Below the pieces are notes generated by a model, which was not told the DNA's origin, did not search any database, and saw nothing but the letters and a program-made list of their open reading frames with translations. Shown piece after piece: positions 30,816 through 41,157 of a stretch of 64,000 bases of DNA. The DNA comes from Forficula auricularia. Its lineage: Eukaryota; Arthropoda; Insecta; Dermaptera; Forficulidae. The position numbers and the translations under genes were made by a program. Numbering within the stretch: the first letter of the stretch is position 1; every line of letters starts with the position of its first letter. The stretch spans positions 62,001-126,000 of the forward strand of contig JALMQS010000621.1 in assembly GCA_024734495.1 (NCBI GenBank), written 5' to 3'.

Positions 30816-31777
30816 TATAAATATTGGTGATGAACACAGAGAAGCCAAAATAAAAAAGGTGTAAGACAAGGATGTGTGCTGTCCCCCATGATTTTCAACT
30901 TATACATAGAAGAAGCGATTAAAGAATTCAAAGACAAAATTGATACAGGTATAGAAATCCAAGGTCAAAAGATCGCTATGTTAAGATTTGCCGATGACAT
31001 TGCCCTTCTAGGAAGCAATAAAAAAGAATTAGAGGACGCCTTGAATGGAATTAACCAAATCCTAATAGAAGAAATCAAAATGAAAATAAACAAGAATAAA
31101 ACCAAGGTCCTAGTATGTACAAAAAAAGAACAAACGAGACAGGAATGCATCAAAATTAACCAAGAAAACCTAGAAGGAGTTAAGGAATTCCGCTACCTAG
31201 GAAGTAAAATAACATGGGATGGGAGGACCAAAAACGAAATTAAATCAAGAATTGCCCAAGCAAAAATGGGGTTTAATTCAAAACAAAAACTACTATGCTC
31301 CTCCTCAATCAGCTTAGCAAACAGGAAGTTGCTATTGAAGACATATGTATGGAGCATAACAGCCATGTACGGGTGTGAAACCTGGACAATTGGAAAAGCG
31401 GAGAGAAAGAGATTGGAGGCTTTCGAAATGTGGTGCTACAGAAGAATGATGAATATCAAATGGATGGATAAAATTACAAATGAAGAAGTTCTTGGAAGAA
31501 TCGGAGAGAGAGAAGAACCTTGTGGAAGAGTCTGAAGAAGAGAAGAGGTCAGATGATGGGGCACACACTGAGACATGGGGGACTGCTTAGGGATATCTTG
31601 GAGGGGGAGGTGGGAAAGAAAAGGGGAAGGGGAAGAACCAGATTAGAATATTTCAACCAAAAAATTGGGGATATGGGATGCCAGACATATAGAGAGGTTA
31701 AACAGCTGGCGGGGGACAGAGTCGAGTGGAGACGGATTGTTGCATCAAACCAGTCTTAGGACTGTATACTCAATGAT
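30816..31777 (+). pseudogene. RTE-like LINE reverse transcriptase, 5'-truncated (copy 2)
   Basis: An open frame from the (AT)n junction through 31,535 encodes the second half of a reverse transcriptase. It carries KGVRQGCVLSPMIFNLYIEE (palm, substrate-contact region), then LRFADDIALLGSNKKELED with the catalytic Asp pair at 30,993-30,998. EFRYLGSKITWDG, the MYGCETWTIG block and WCYRRMMNIKWMDKITNEEV follow. A GA-dinucleotide expansion near 31,508 shifts the frame. The rest is read in another frame to 31,759 (WKSLKKRRGQMMGHTLRHGG, RGRTRLEYFNQKIGD, VEWRRIVASNQS) and is followed by a TGATGATGAT tail. The endonuclease and the N-terminal part are missing. It inserted into the AT spacer of the type-I hammerhead element. 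Non-LTR origin is certain; the RTE-like clade is inferred. Confidence 0.88.
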
Positions 31778-31960
31778 GATGATATATACAGATATATAAT
31801 TTCGAAATATATGTGTGTATGTTTATTTGGATCAAGCAGAGGACAACCTCTTTGTTTCTTTTTATGAAATTATTAAGCATCAATGTCAGTGCGAATGTGA
31901 GTAAAATCTTCAAAATCATCGTTTCATTAGGGGAATTTAGATTATCTATATATTTACAAG
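31778..31960 (-). mobile_element. Type-I hammerhead element, right side (outer module)
   Basis: (AT)n spacer then the inverted outer module GATCAAGCAGAGGACAACCT (31,830-31,849) and TTTCTTTTTATGAAATT. It is the continuation of 30,515-30,815 after removal of the LINE. Confidence 0.55.
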
Positions 31961-33110
31961 AAAAGAATATCGGCGCCCCCTGGATCCCCATCCCACTATC
32001 CCCAGCCTCACACTCCACTCCCACCCACCCAGCACCCCTACCCCCCGCACCATGCTCCCGTGCCCAACCCCCGCCCCCACACCACCATCCCATCCCGCAC
32101 CCCGCCCAACTCGGACCCCCACCCCTCTCCCCTCCTGAATCGCACCCAGCTTCCCCACCCCCCACAATGAAACCGTGCCCAACCCCACACCACCACCCCA
32201 ACACTCCATCCTGCACCCCACCCATCTCGGACCCCAACCCCCGTACCACCCCACTACGCCACTGGACCCTCATCTGAACGCCCCACTCCACCAACCCTGC
32301 ACCCCCGAGCACTCCACCACGCCTAGTCCCCTGGCCCCCACCCCCAACTTTGCCCTCTGGACCCCCGCTACACCCCCTGCACCCCCCTACTCCGCCTTCC
32401 TCACTCCATCCCCATTCCACCCGGCGCACCCCATGCCCTAACCCACCCCAACTCCACCCTTCGAACCCAGTTTTTGCATTTCTAGCCTTGTAGTGACCCA
32501 CAGATTATGTATACAAAATTTGGTTGAGTTTGGTCCAAGAGCAAGAATTTTCATTTTTTGACCCTTCCCCCACCATTTTGGGTGGTTAATTTTTTCATTT
32601 CTAGCTCTCTAGAGACCCATAGATTATGTATACAAAATTTGATTGAGTTTGCTCCAAGGGCAAGAATTTACATATTTTTCACCCTCCACCTTTTTGGGTA
32701 GTTTTTGGGGGAATTTTTATAAACAAAAGTTGTCAAAAATCACATCCCCTACAACATTGCTCATTATAAAATTTGCCGTAGAGTTAATAGTTTAAGAGTT
32801 ATTTGATAATTTTCATTCGTGCCCCCCCCCCCTCCCAACCCCTTTTTGGATATCAAACGTTATATAGCAAAACGTAAGTTAGAAGACATCTGATACAAAT
32901 ATGAAATTTCATAATAATCCCTTCAGCCGTTTTGACCTGAATCGTGAGCAACTTTTCGCGGAAACCACTGAAATAGACATACATACAGACAGACAGACAG
33001 ACAGGGATTTTGTTGAGGCTGTTTTCGTTCATGACTTTGCTTGAAACGTGTGTAACCAAAATTTGGCGTGATTTGGACCAATGTACAGTCAAAACCTTAA
33101 TTTTATATAT
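31961..33110 (-). mobile_element. Helitron-like element with C-rich minisatellite (inverted partner of 35.7-36.8 kb)
   Basis: Read on the minus strand it runs from an AAAATTAAGGTTTTGACTGT start near 33,100, through a CAGACAGACAG block, GTAGAGTTAATAGTTT, two copies of the ~115-bp unit (32,465-32,690), to a G-rich array. It is homologous over most of its length to 35,747-36,845 in the opposite orientation. Its 3' end lacks the clear GCAGCTAA terminus of that copy, so this copy is probably truncated. Long open frames across the C-rich array are artefacts. Confidence 0.55.
31975..32465. repeat. C-rich, G-poor minisatellite-like array (~490 bp)
   Basis: Almost entirely C-runs separated by A, T or single G on the plus strand. 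A unit of about 115 bp starting CGTGCCCAACCCC and containing CTCGGACCCC is seen twice (32,059 and 32,175). It stands out sharply in a ~70% AT window. Confidence 0.75.
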
Positions 33111-33194
33111 ATATATATTACATTAATTGAAAACGTACTCATAATAGCTTGTTTGGAGAAATACTTTTAAAATGTCCATGTAATTAATAAATAA

Positions 33195-33440
33195 ATGATA
33201 ATTGAACTAGAAAGAGAGAGACATATATTGGATAGTAATCAATGTTCAAATCTACTCACCAAATGGCCAAATTCTTGCAGGCTGGTCTGTTGGGTTAAGC
33301 GATGCGGTGTCTTCCTGGTTCCCGTGCGAATTACTAAGCGGAGAAGAGAAAGCGGACGGACGGACTATGGCGCGCCTGGGCTTGATAAGCGCGCAGGCCA
33401 ATCAGACGCCTGGAAGGAAATGGTACATTTTTAATACAAA
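33195..33440 (+). other. Short GC-rich patch, possible SINE relic
   Basis: 33,270-33,420 is GC-rich, with GGGTTAAGCGATGCGGTG, TTCCTGGTTCCCGTGCGAAT and GCGGACGGACGGACTATGG. The first part could be a decayed tRNA-like head, but A and B boxes are not convincing. A 79-residue frame shows no domain. Confidence 0.25.
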
Positions 33441-33713
33441 TTAATTTATTTAATATTTAAGTATATTCAGACTTGTCTCTGGTGATGAGTAAATGGAGGC
33501 TCGAGAGGTTTTTTTTTCATTTTAAATATTTTGTTTGAATTTTTTAACATTCTTTTTCTTTTCTTTAGATTCTAATTAATTTAATGTGTGAATTTTTATA
33601 TACTCAAATATTCTTGATTGTTAAAAATCCTTCATTTTTCATTCTTTCATTCAAGCCATATAATTAAAAAAAACAACGTATTTTATGAAAAAAATATATT
33701 TTACTAATTAATA
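33441..33713. other. AT-rich unclassified DNA
   Basis: Nothing seen. Confidence 0.5.
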
Positions 33714-34885
33714 GGGAGTGCCTGGAGCACCGAGCGATGCTCGGTATCTTTTTGCCTCTAAATAGCTTAATAACTCATGACACTTGATAAGTACACCAAT
33801 TTGAAAAAATAATTGTTAGTGCGCTTTTTAAGAAAAAAAATCGAAAAATCTTTCATGTAAATGTCAACTTCCGGTGTTCCAATTTCAAGTAAAAACTTGT
33901 TGTACCCCTTCTAGCCTATATCGAGCTTAAGTTTCGAATTTCGTAGCTCTGAGACATATGGTTGCGAAATGAAGGGAGGTAAATACGTGCCGCTGACCAA
34001 TGTATTTTTGGCCTCTGTGGACCACAATTTCTGGTTTTATGTCCTAAATCAGATTTTCATCTATTAAGGGCATCGATTCCTTCCACCCAGATGTTATAAA
34101 ATTAAATTAACTTTTTCATCTCTGGAGATACAAGCTCTCAGAGTCAGGACCCAGACAGGCCATCGCAATACTTCCCCATTATATTCTTTGAATATAAGTG
34201 TGAAAGTAAAAAAATATGTGAATTTCATCCACATAAGCTCACGGTGGAAGTGAAACTTCTCTAGCCGTAGATGTTATTTCTATAACAACCAAAAAGTTCA
34301 TCCCCCTTAAAAATCACACTCCAGATACATATTATTATTAAGCTCAAAAATATTTTTATGAAGAGTTTTATTTTTTTTTTTTAAATGTTATATATATATA
34401 TATATTTATATTATATTATTTTTAAATATATTATTATATTTAACTTTTAGTTGTTGATTTTTTTAGTGTTTTTTGTTTTGGATTTAAGTATTTTATTTCT
34501 TGAAAAGTTTTAATTTTGCCGAGAGTCTGCAAGCTTAGGTTTCGGATTTCATAACTCTGAGATTTATGTTTGCGAAACGCAGGGGGGTACATTCTTACGT
34601 ACGTAAACATCAACTTCCGGTACTTCTATTTGAGCCAAAATATTGTTGTAGTTATTGTAGCTTCTAGATAGCTTAAATTTCAAATTTCAAGGCTCTGCGA
34701 CTTACGGAAGACGAGGTATGAACGATTAAAATATTTATTTTGCGACATGACTAATTTACACCCCTTCCTTCATTTCAATCGGATTAAAATTTATACACGA
34801 CTAACAACTCATGAGTACACCAATTAGCGAAATCGTTAGAGCCGTTTTCGAGAAACCGATTCTGTATATACAAGAATTGCTCATT
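33714..34885 (+). mobile_element. Retroposon-like element, second copy, interrupted
   Basis: It begins GTGCCTGGAGCACCGAGCGA with two adjacent perfect hairpins (GTGC..GCAC; ACCGAGC..GCTCGGT) and ends AGAATTGCTCATTTAATAAT, as in the 724-bp copy at 12,719-13,442 on the other strand. The interior from about 33,985 to 34,535 is foreign: it contains a sequence also found at 55,490-55,680 (AAGGGCATCGATTCCTTCCA) and a piece of the type-I outer region (TTTTGCCGAGAG). Confidence 0.6.
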
Positions 34886-35640
34886 TAATAATATACCTAA
34901 GATTGTGGTGTTGGTGCAAGAGTGAAACATCTTTAATAAAGATATAAGTTAATAAATATTTTATGAGATATTAATTTCATAGTAAATTAATATTTCATAA
35001 AATATTTATTTACTTTTAACCTTAGTTATTTTACTTATTACTAGTACATCATGACACCCTGGAGTTACTATGGAGTCCATCCTCGGTTTTAAAATTTCTT
35101 TCCTCTATATAATTTATAACCTACTTTTTTTAAAATTCTCATCTCAAATATAGTCAAAACAGATCATTTATTAATTTAAAGAAAAATAAACCCCCGAAGG
35201 GATGTTTTAATTATGAAAATTAGATTTAGCCAAATGGTATCAGAGTCGCAATCATCTCTCATTTTTAGATGACCAAGATATTGGCAATTCTATTTATGGT
35301 ATATAAATGTATTTAGCTTATAAAAATATTTCTTTATTTTCTTTTTTTTTTTAAGAGATTTAATATGAATTAATCATTGAGTCACTCTAGAGAACTTGAA
35401 ATGTTGTGATAAATAGAGATCCATTTGTGGCGTAAATCGACCATGGGAATTCTTCTTTCGTCTGGTGCCCTAAACAAGGAACTTTGCAGGGGAAATTTAT
35501 TTGACAAAAGTCTTTAATACAGAGAATCAATTGTTTAATTATTTTTATCTGAGATGAGTCCAAGGCTCTCGTGGTCCGTTTTGATGATTATACAATAACA
35601 TAAATTGAAGCGTTTACATGCAAAAGCGGCTACCTCAATT
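34886..35640. other. AT-rich unclassified DNA
   Basis: Nothing recognisable apart from short AT palindromes near 34,950-35,010 (ATATTTTATGA/TCATAAAATAT). Confidence 0.45.
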
Positions 35641-35654
35641 TTATAAAGAGAAAT

Positions 35655-35746
35655 CAATGAGGAATTCACAAAGAGAAACAGAGAGGTTGTCCTCTGCTTG
35701 ATGCAAATAAACATACACACATATATATCGAGATGATATATCTGTA
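35655..35746 (+). mobile_element. Type-I hammerhead element, left outer module
   Basis: AAGAGAAACAGAGAGG then GTTGTCCTCTGCTTGATGCA (35,684-35,703) and an AT spacer. The spacer is interrupted by the Helitron-like element starting at 35,747. The matching right module is at about 37,345-37,420. Confidence 0.65.
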
Positions 35747-36845
35747 TCTATATATATATATATATAAAATTAAGGTTTTGTCTGTACATTGCTCTAAATC
35801 ACGCCAAATTTTGGTTGCACACCTTTCTAGCAAAGTTATGAACGAAAACACCCTCAACAAAATGCCTGTCTGTCTGTATGTTTCCGTGGGTTCCACGAAA
35901 AGTTGCTCACGATTCACGTCAAAACGGCTGAAGGGATTATTATGAAATTTCATATTTGTATCAGATGTCTTCTAACTTAGGCTTTTAGCTATATAACGTT
36001 TTGATATTTTGACCCCACAAGGGGGTTTGGGGGCGCGCACGAATGAAAATTATCAAATAACTCCTAAACTATTAACTCTACGGCAAATTTTATAATGAAC
36101 AAAGTTGTAGGGGATGTGATTTCTGACAACTTTTGTTTTAAAAGATTTCCCCAAAAAACACCCAAAAAGGGGCGGAGGGTCAAAAAATGAAAATTCTTTC
36201 TCTTGGACCAAACTCAACCAAATTTTGTATACATAATCTCTGGGCCTCTAGAGAGCTAGAAATGCAAAAACTAGCTACCCAAAATGGGGGGAGGGTCAAA
36301 AAATGAAAATTCTTTCTCTTGGACCAAACTCAACCAAATTTTGTATACATAATCTGTGGGTCACTAGAAGGCTAGAAATGCAAAAACTGGGTGCGGAGGG
36401 TGGGTGCGGGGGTGGAATGGAGTGGGGATGAGTTAGGGGTCAGGGTATGGGGTGCGCGTGGTGGAATTGGGGTGGGGTGAGGGAGTGAGCCGGGGTAGAG
36501 TGGGGGTGCAGGGGCTGGTGCGGGGTGAAGTCCAGGGGCTAGGCGGGGGTGTGGTGCGCAAGGTTGGAGGACACAGGGTGGATGGGGTGCAGGGTCCGAG
36601 TTGAGTGGGGTGCGGGTGTGGGAGCGGGGGTTGGGCACGTGTACATGGTGCGGGGGTGTTAGAGGGGTGGGGGGGGGGGGGGGTTAGGGTGCGGATGGAG
36701 TGTTGGGGTGGTGGTGTGGGTTGGGCATGGTACGGGGTGTGGGGGTGTTGTGTGGGTTTCGGAGAGGGGGGTGGGCTGGGGGTCCAGGGGGCAGGCCCAC
36801 TGGCTAGCGAGAGGGCCGCCTAAGGCGGGCCTTGCAGCTAATAGT
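35747..36845 (+). mobile_element. Helitron-like element with tandem 115-bp units and G-rich array
   Basis: It starts TCTATATATATATATATA followed by AAAATTAAGGTTTTGTC and ends with the hairpin GGCCGCC/GGCGGGCC and GCAGCTAA, followed by T. These fit the Helitron TC...CTRR pattern. Inside are GTCTGTCTGTATG, GTAGGGGATGTGATTT, two ~115-bp units (36,180-36,390) and a G-rich array (36,395-36,800). Flanks are AT repeats of the type-I hammerhead spacer. Confidence 0.55.
36395..36800. repeat. G-rich minisatellite-like array (~400 bp)
   Basis: G-runs separated by T, C or A on the plus strand, including a G15 run near 36,669-36,683. It is the inverted counterpart of 31,975-32,465. Many G3+ tracts close together could form quadruplexes. 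Confidence 0.7.
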
Positions 36846-37040
36846 ATATATATATATAATTTATTTGTTTGATTAAACAAAACCGAAGTTATTTCTCATG
36901 GGTTTAAATAAGGCAAAGTGAATTTCCAAACATCCAATTTGGTATTTGAACCCATGGGATAAACGAAGATATTTCTATTAAAAAGATTGATGATGAAGGT
37001 CAATCCTTCGAGTCTCTAACAAATAAATTATATAACAGCC
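36846..37040. mobile_element. Type-I hammerhead element, palindromic centre
   Basis: AATTTATTTGTTTGATTAAA then TTTCTCATGGGTTTAAAT (minus half) meet TATTTGAACCCATGGGATAA (plus half). The minus hammerhead is mostly deleted. The plus one (36,983-37,031) has TTGATGA for CTGATGA, perfect helix II GAAGG/CCTTC, and a collapsed GAGTC where GAAACTATAGTC is expected. Confidence 0.55.
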
Positions 37041-37290
37041 ACCATAATGTAAGTAATAGACCCTCAAACACAAAACACCCAAAACTTCCTTAATATCCAA
37101 ATCTACTCAACCTTCCGACTGAAGAAATTCACTCGGAAGAAACCCTCCAAACGAACCTTGGACTACAAGGTTAAAGCCACGTAGACCACCCACCCCCTCT
37201 CTTTAAAATGGCTCCAAAAGGAGAGCCGAAACGTCGAGTAAAACTCTCAAACCCACGCGGAGAAACCCGAAAAACCTCTAATGACATATA
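37041..37290 (+). mobile_element. Fragment with a decayed hammerhead-like motif (GAAACGTCGAG type)
   Basis: An A/C-rich, low-T insert sits in the AT spacer of the type-I element. At 37,201-37,240 it holds GGCTCC/GGAGAGCC as helix II, then GAAACGTC and GAG. The CTGANGA box has decayed to TTTAAAA. It is another family with the same layout. Confidence 0.45.
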
Positions 37291-37339
37291 TATATATATA
37301 TACCTGTATATACATTTACATATTTAAATTCTTTATATA

Positions 37340-37600
37340 TGTATTTATATGTTTATTTGCATCAAGCAGAGGACAAATTCATTGATTTCTCTTTTTAAAT
37401 CAACAACTTTTGCTATTCTCGACCATCTATTTTATGCAAATTTACAAAATCTGCAAATTATGTTAAAACTTTTTGCCTCTTTTACAGCGGTCGTAAAATT
37501 TAAGTGAAAATATTTTATTTTGCCGAGAGTAGCAGAGTAGTTGATTCATTAAGATAAATCTATTAAGTTGAATGGTAATCATTTGTTGGAGTAACTAGCT
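37340..37600 (-). mobile_element. Type-I hammerhead element, right outer module plus start of another
   Basis: GCATCAAGCAGAGGACAAAT (inverted module), TGATTTCTCTTTTTAAATCA and TGCTATTCTCG. At 37,510-37,560 a plus-strand TTTGCCGAGAGTAGCAGAG begins a further partial copy. Confidence 0.55.
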
Positions 37601-37607
37601 TACTGTA

Positions 37608-38370
37608 TCAATATAAAAATTTTAAGAAAAATAAAAACCGACTTCAAAAAATTAAGTGCAACAAATATAAAAATACACTAAAAGGTATAAAATAATTATT
37701 ATCTTATTTAGTTACAACTAAACGACGAAATATTAACACGAAATTACTTTTTAAAGTCGGTGCCAAACAAACTATACCTATAAGCGAGCGTACCGCCAAA
37801 CGTACTAAGTAAGATCCGTCGAGTGCGATTCATAAAAGGTATATGTTTGGCACCAACTTCAAAAAGTAATTTCGTGTTAATATTTCGTCGTTTAGTTGTA
37901 ACTAAATAAGATAATAATTATTTTATACTTTTAGTGTATTTTTATATTTGTTGCACTTAATTTTTTGAAGTCGGTTTTTATTTTTTCTTAAAAATTTTTA
38001 TTTTTCTCTTTTTAGTGATGTTATTAATAGTGATTATATCATCAGAACTTGACCAAATTAATATGACACCATCCCTAAGACACCCCTTTCCGGATAAAAA
38101 AAGAACCATCGAAATCGGTTCATAAACAAAGAGGTTAGGTCTAAACAAACCTAAACAAACCTAATAAAAAGGTCTAATACCTATGAAAAAAAATCGAAAA
38201 AAAAATGGGACCAATCGGAAGCTAGACTGGACCCAATGCAAAAAAAATTTTCAAAATCGGTTGACAATTGGCGGAGATATGAGGTAACATAGGCACAAAA
38301 AAAAAAAAAAAAAAAAAAAAAAAATTCAATCGAATAGAGAACCTCCTCCTTTTTGAAGTCGGTTAAAAAT
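37608..38370. mobile_element. Foldback/MITE with AACCGACTTCAAAAA ends
   Basis: The left end AAACCGACTTCAAAAAATTA and right end TTTTTGAAGTCGGTT are terminal inverted repeats. 37,608-38,000 is itself a near-perfect palindrome with ~150-nt arms and a short GC-rich centre (GATCCGTCGAGTGCG). A 28-nt poly-A tract lies at 38,297-38,324. Elements ending in this GAAGTCGG motif are widespread in insect genomes. No transposase is seen. Confidence 0.65.
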
Positions 38371-38384
38371 GAATTTACATACGT

Positions 38385-38540
38385 CCAATCGGATATTTGA
38401 ACCCATGAGAAATAAGAGAAAGAATATTTATAATTAAAAAAAAGTGATGATGAAAGTCAAACCTTCGAAATTATAGTCTCTAACAAATAAATTATATATA
38501 TTATGCATATTAATATTCGTAGATGTAGGACTGTAGGTAT
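38385..38540 (+). mobile_element. Type-I hammerhead element, motif side
   Basis: ATTTGAACCCATGAGAAATA centre, hammerhead-like motif at 38,439-38,484, then AACAAATAAATTATATATA spacer. The spacer is interrupted at 38,541 by a hAT element. The outer module follows at 39,770-39,842. Confidence 0.6.
38439..38484 (+). ncRNA. Type-I hammerhead-like motif
   Basis: GTGATGA (first core C lost), T, helix II GAAAG/CCTTC (mismatch), GAAA, TTATAGTC and TCT. The GAAA box and cleavage triplet are intact. Confidence 0.45.
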
Positions 38541-38713
38541 CAGTAGCGTGCGGTCCATGGATGCTGTGGGTGCTGAGCATCCCATAATTTCAAAATGTCA
38601 AGAGTATTTTCATACGGTATTACAAAAAATCTAATGTTAAAATTTGAACAATAAGACAAAATTCAGTGTTTATCGACGGGTTTTACAATAAAAGTTGGCT
38701 AATGTGTGATTTC

Positions 38714-39058
38714 GCCTCCTTGGTGTAGTGGTTAGCATGGCTGGCTGCCAACAAAGGGGTCCGCGAGGTTCTGATTCCCGAGGAAAACTATACTCGGAAA
38801 TTTTTCTGTAAGTATAGGGTCTGAAACGGGGTTCACTCAGCCTCGTGAGGATAAATGAGTAGCTGCTTGATTGAGAAGCAGCAAATCTCGGCTAAGAACA
38901 CTGAAACGAAGGTTGTAGAGATTGCGTCTGAGCTAACCATTTCCATCGGTACTCTTTCCAATTAGGGCAGCAACCAATTTAGTAGGCCAATACCCATAAA
39001 GGGTTGTCGAGCCAGAGATTTATTTATTTATTAATTATTTATTTTATTTTATTATTTT
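38714..39058 (+). mobile_element. tRNA-derived SINE, family 4, perfect 14-bp TSD
   Basis: TAATGTGTGATTTC is exact at 38,700-38,713 and 39,059-39,072. The head contains TTGGTGTAGTGGTTAGCATG (A box) and GAGGTTCTGATTCCC (B box). The body ends in TTTA/TTTTA repeats (39,021-39,058). It is nested in the hAT element. Confidence 0.8.
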
Positions 39059-39307
39059 TAATGTGTGATTTCTATATTTTTCGAAAGACAATAACAAAAG
39101 TCTTTCATTTGGAAACCGATAGTACAAGTCATAGAATCTTAGTCGGCTGAATCTTGGAAAGCTGCATGGTAGGGTTTCGCTTATGTATTATCGATAGAGT
39201 TTCTTTTTTTCAGCAGACATACCATAGACCTTGAAACTTACGTGATGTATTTCAAAAAGACTATAAATACTTCCGTTGTGTCATATTTCCTATTGTAATT
39301 TTTATTT

Positions 39308-39594
39308 GTGAGGCGACTGTGGGTCAGTGGCTAGAGTGTTGGGTCGCTGACTCGAAGATCGCTGGTTCGAGACCGAGTCTCGGCAGATAGATATTTTCAG
39401 TCGTCTCCTCTTGGAAAGTAATGGCAACCTACCAAAAGTATAATTGCCTAGTAACCTCTCCAAATTAGCCGTTCGGAACCGGCGTTAAAAAGTAGGTCCC
39501 ATATATCTGTGTAAAACAACTAAACACACTCAGCACAGGTATATGTGGAGAGGAGCCGACACCCGTTTCGGGTATGGCACTTCCGAAGAAGAAG
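39308..39594 (+). mobile_element. tRNA-derived SINE, family 2, perfect 11-bp TSD
   Basis: AATTTTTATTT is exact at 39,297-39,307 and 39,595-39,605. The head has GGGTCAGTGGCTAGAGTG (A box) and GGTTCGAGACC (B box). The body has CTTGGAAAGTAATGGCAACC, and the 3' end is CACTTCCGAAGAAGAAG. Other copies are at 59,383-59,705 and 20,791-20,960 (minus). Confidence 0.8.
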
Positions 39595-39769
39595 AATTTT
39601 TATTTAATTCAACCAATTCAAAATTCTCTTTCTCTTTGGATTCGTTTCGATATTCCCCAATCATAAGCGAAAAAATAAAATAAATTTTGAAAAATTGAAG
39701 CGTTATATTTTGAACAGCATCTTCTGGTTGAAATCTTACCGCCCGCTACTGGTAGGTATATTATGTTTA

Positions 39770-39842
39770 TAGTGTTTGCATCAAGCAGAGCAGAGGACAA
39801 CCCCAATGAATTCTGTTTATGAGACGTCAAATTCACTATTGA
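39770..39842 (-). repeat. Type-I hammerhead element, outer module
   Basis: GCATCAAGCAGAG, with a GCAGA duplication, then GACAACCCC and CTGTTTATGAG. It completes the element whose motif is at 38,439, across the hAT insertion. Confidence 0.6.
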
Positions 39843-40700
39843 GAAAATGTATGTTTTTTAAGAAGAAATCAATAACTCTGTTACTTTTAGCGAGAAAATA
39901 TTTTAATCTTGTTTTTTACGAAAACTGTAGTAGATTAACAAAATAATTAATGATTAGGACTGACTGACTGATGATGATCATGATATCAATAATATTTCTA
40001 AATCATTCCTCTCAAATGAATCCAAGTTTTCCCCTCATAATTTTTTTTCTCGTTTTTATTAAACATTTCATATTTCCAACTTTTTCCCCTTTCAAAAGAA
40101 AAATTTGTTAAACTTGAACAAGTAAAGTTAATGATCACTCAAATGTAAAAATTTATCTTTCACGTTAAATGAATAATCTATCTTTATATGTTGTTTTTTG
40201 ATGTTTTTATAACCGAAACTTATTAGAAATTCCTGAAGTAATGTAAATTTAATGCCAATGGTTTTGTCATTATTCGTAAGCAGGACGGCCGGCGCCACAA
40301 TTCTCCAGTAGTTAAAGACGACATGTCGGCATTTGCATAATGGACCATTAATTGTTTAAGATCAATAATGGAGAAGATAAATTTGATTTATTTTATACAT
40401 ATCAAAAATGGGTGGCACCCGTAATCCCGAATGTCAAAATCCTGACAGCCAAAGTCCCGACAAGTCAGCGTCGTTACAAACTATTGTGTAGTAATTATTT
40501 ATGTATTTATTTATTTTTGCAAATGCTGTCTCGGGTCCCAAGAGCTTTTTTAGCATTATTAGTCCCACCCAGTTTCTGTTTTTTAATGTGTGATTTATTA
40601 GTAAAATTCGAGTGTGTGCTTAAGATCACACGACAGAAGTGATAACTTATATGGCATTTATAATTCGAATATTCCAAAATTATTAAAATTTATACTTTAT
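39843..40700. other. AT-rich DNA
   Basis: 40,240-40,330 is a small GC-balanced patch. 40,410-40,470 holds short repeats of the type AATCCCGA, AATCCTGAC, AGTCCCGAC. A 96-residue frame at 40,352-40,642 has no recognisable domain. Confidence 0.4.
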
Positions 40701-40702
40701 AA

Positions 40703-40985
40703 AAAATAAATTTGTTAAGTAAACTTTTAATTATTTTTGGAATTATTAAATATATATTTTTGTTATGTTATTTTTAAATATTATATTATTATATTTAATG
40801 TTTAGTTTGTTTGTTTTTAGTCTATAGGCTAAATCGAAAAATGAAATACTTAGTCCAAAATCCGAATAAAAAAAACTAAACATAACATATAAAAATATAA
40901 TATTTAAAAATAGCACATAACATAAAATATATATTTAATAATCCCAAAAAATAATTAAAAAGTTTACTTAATAGATTTATGTTTT
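40703..40985. repeat. AT-rich inverted repeat (arms ~105 nt)
   Basis: 40,703-40,808 (with GTTAAGTAAACTTTTAATTA) pairs with 40,873-40,985 across a 64-nt centre. It is a likely foldback element of unknown family. Confidence 0.6.
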
Positions 40986-41157
40986 AGAAACAATATAAAT
41001 ATTATAATTTTATTATTTTTTGAAATGATTAAACTGGTACTACACCACAGCTCAACCTGACGTGACGCAGCGCGTGATGTGACGCGTGACGGCTCAATCT
41101 CATTTACTGCCGAGAAATGAAAATGTACATGAGCACCAAAATTCAAATATAAGATAT

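Larger units (their letters stand above)
38541..39751. mobile_element. hAT-like element with perfect 8-bp TSD, hosting two SINEs
   Basis: GTAGGTAT is duplicated at 38,533-38,540 and 39,752-39,759. Terminal inverted repeats are CAGTAGCGTGCGGT and, at the right, ACCGCCCGCTACTG. With the two nested SINEs and their TSDs removed the element is about 550 bp and has no transposase. A fragment of the same family (GGTGCTGTGGATGCTGCGCA) is at 61,440-61,500. Confidence 0.75.

Noticed and set aside
31480..31777. Penelope-type reverse transcriptase or GIY-YIG endonuclease in the window
   Set aside because: The only reverse transcriptase remains have FADD and C-terminal motifs of non-LTR LINEs; no GIY-YIG motif was seen in any frame.
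31770..32501. Long overlapping open frames (up to 243 codons) on both strands across the C-rich array
   Set aside because: The translations are Gly/Pro/His-rich low complexity caused by the C-rich minisatellite, and the array is part of a repeated element.
38714..38790. A functional tRNA gene (also 16,026, 39,308, 59,640)
   Set aside because: A and B boxes are present but the cloverleaf is degraded, each is followed by a SINE body, and TSDs show retroposition.
39955..39985. ACTGACTGACTGATGATGATC as a hammerhead box
   Set aside because: No GAAA box or helix II follows at a suitable distance; it is a short simple repeat.
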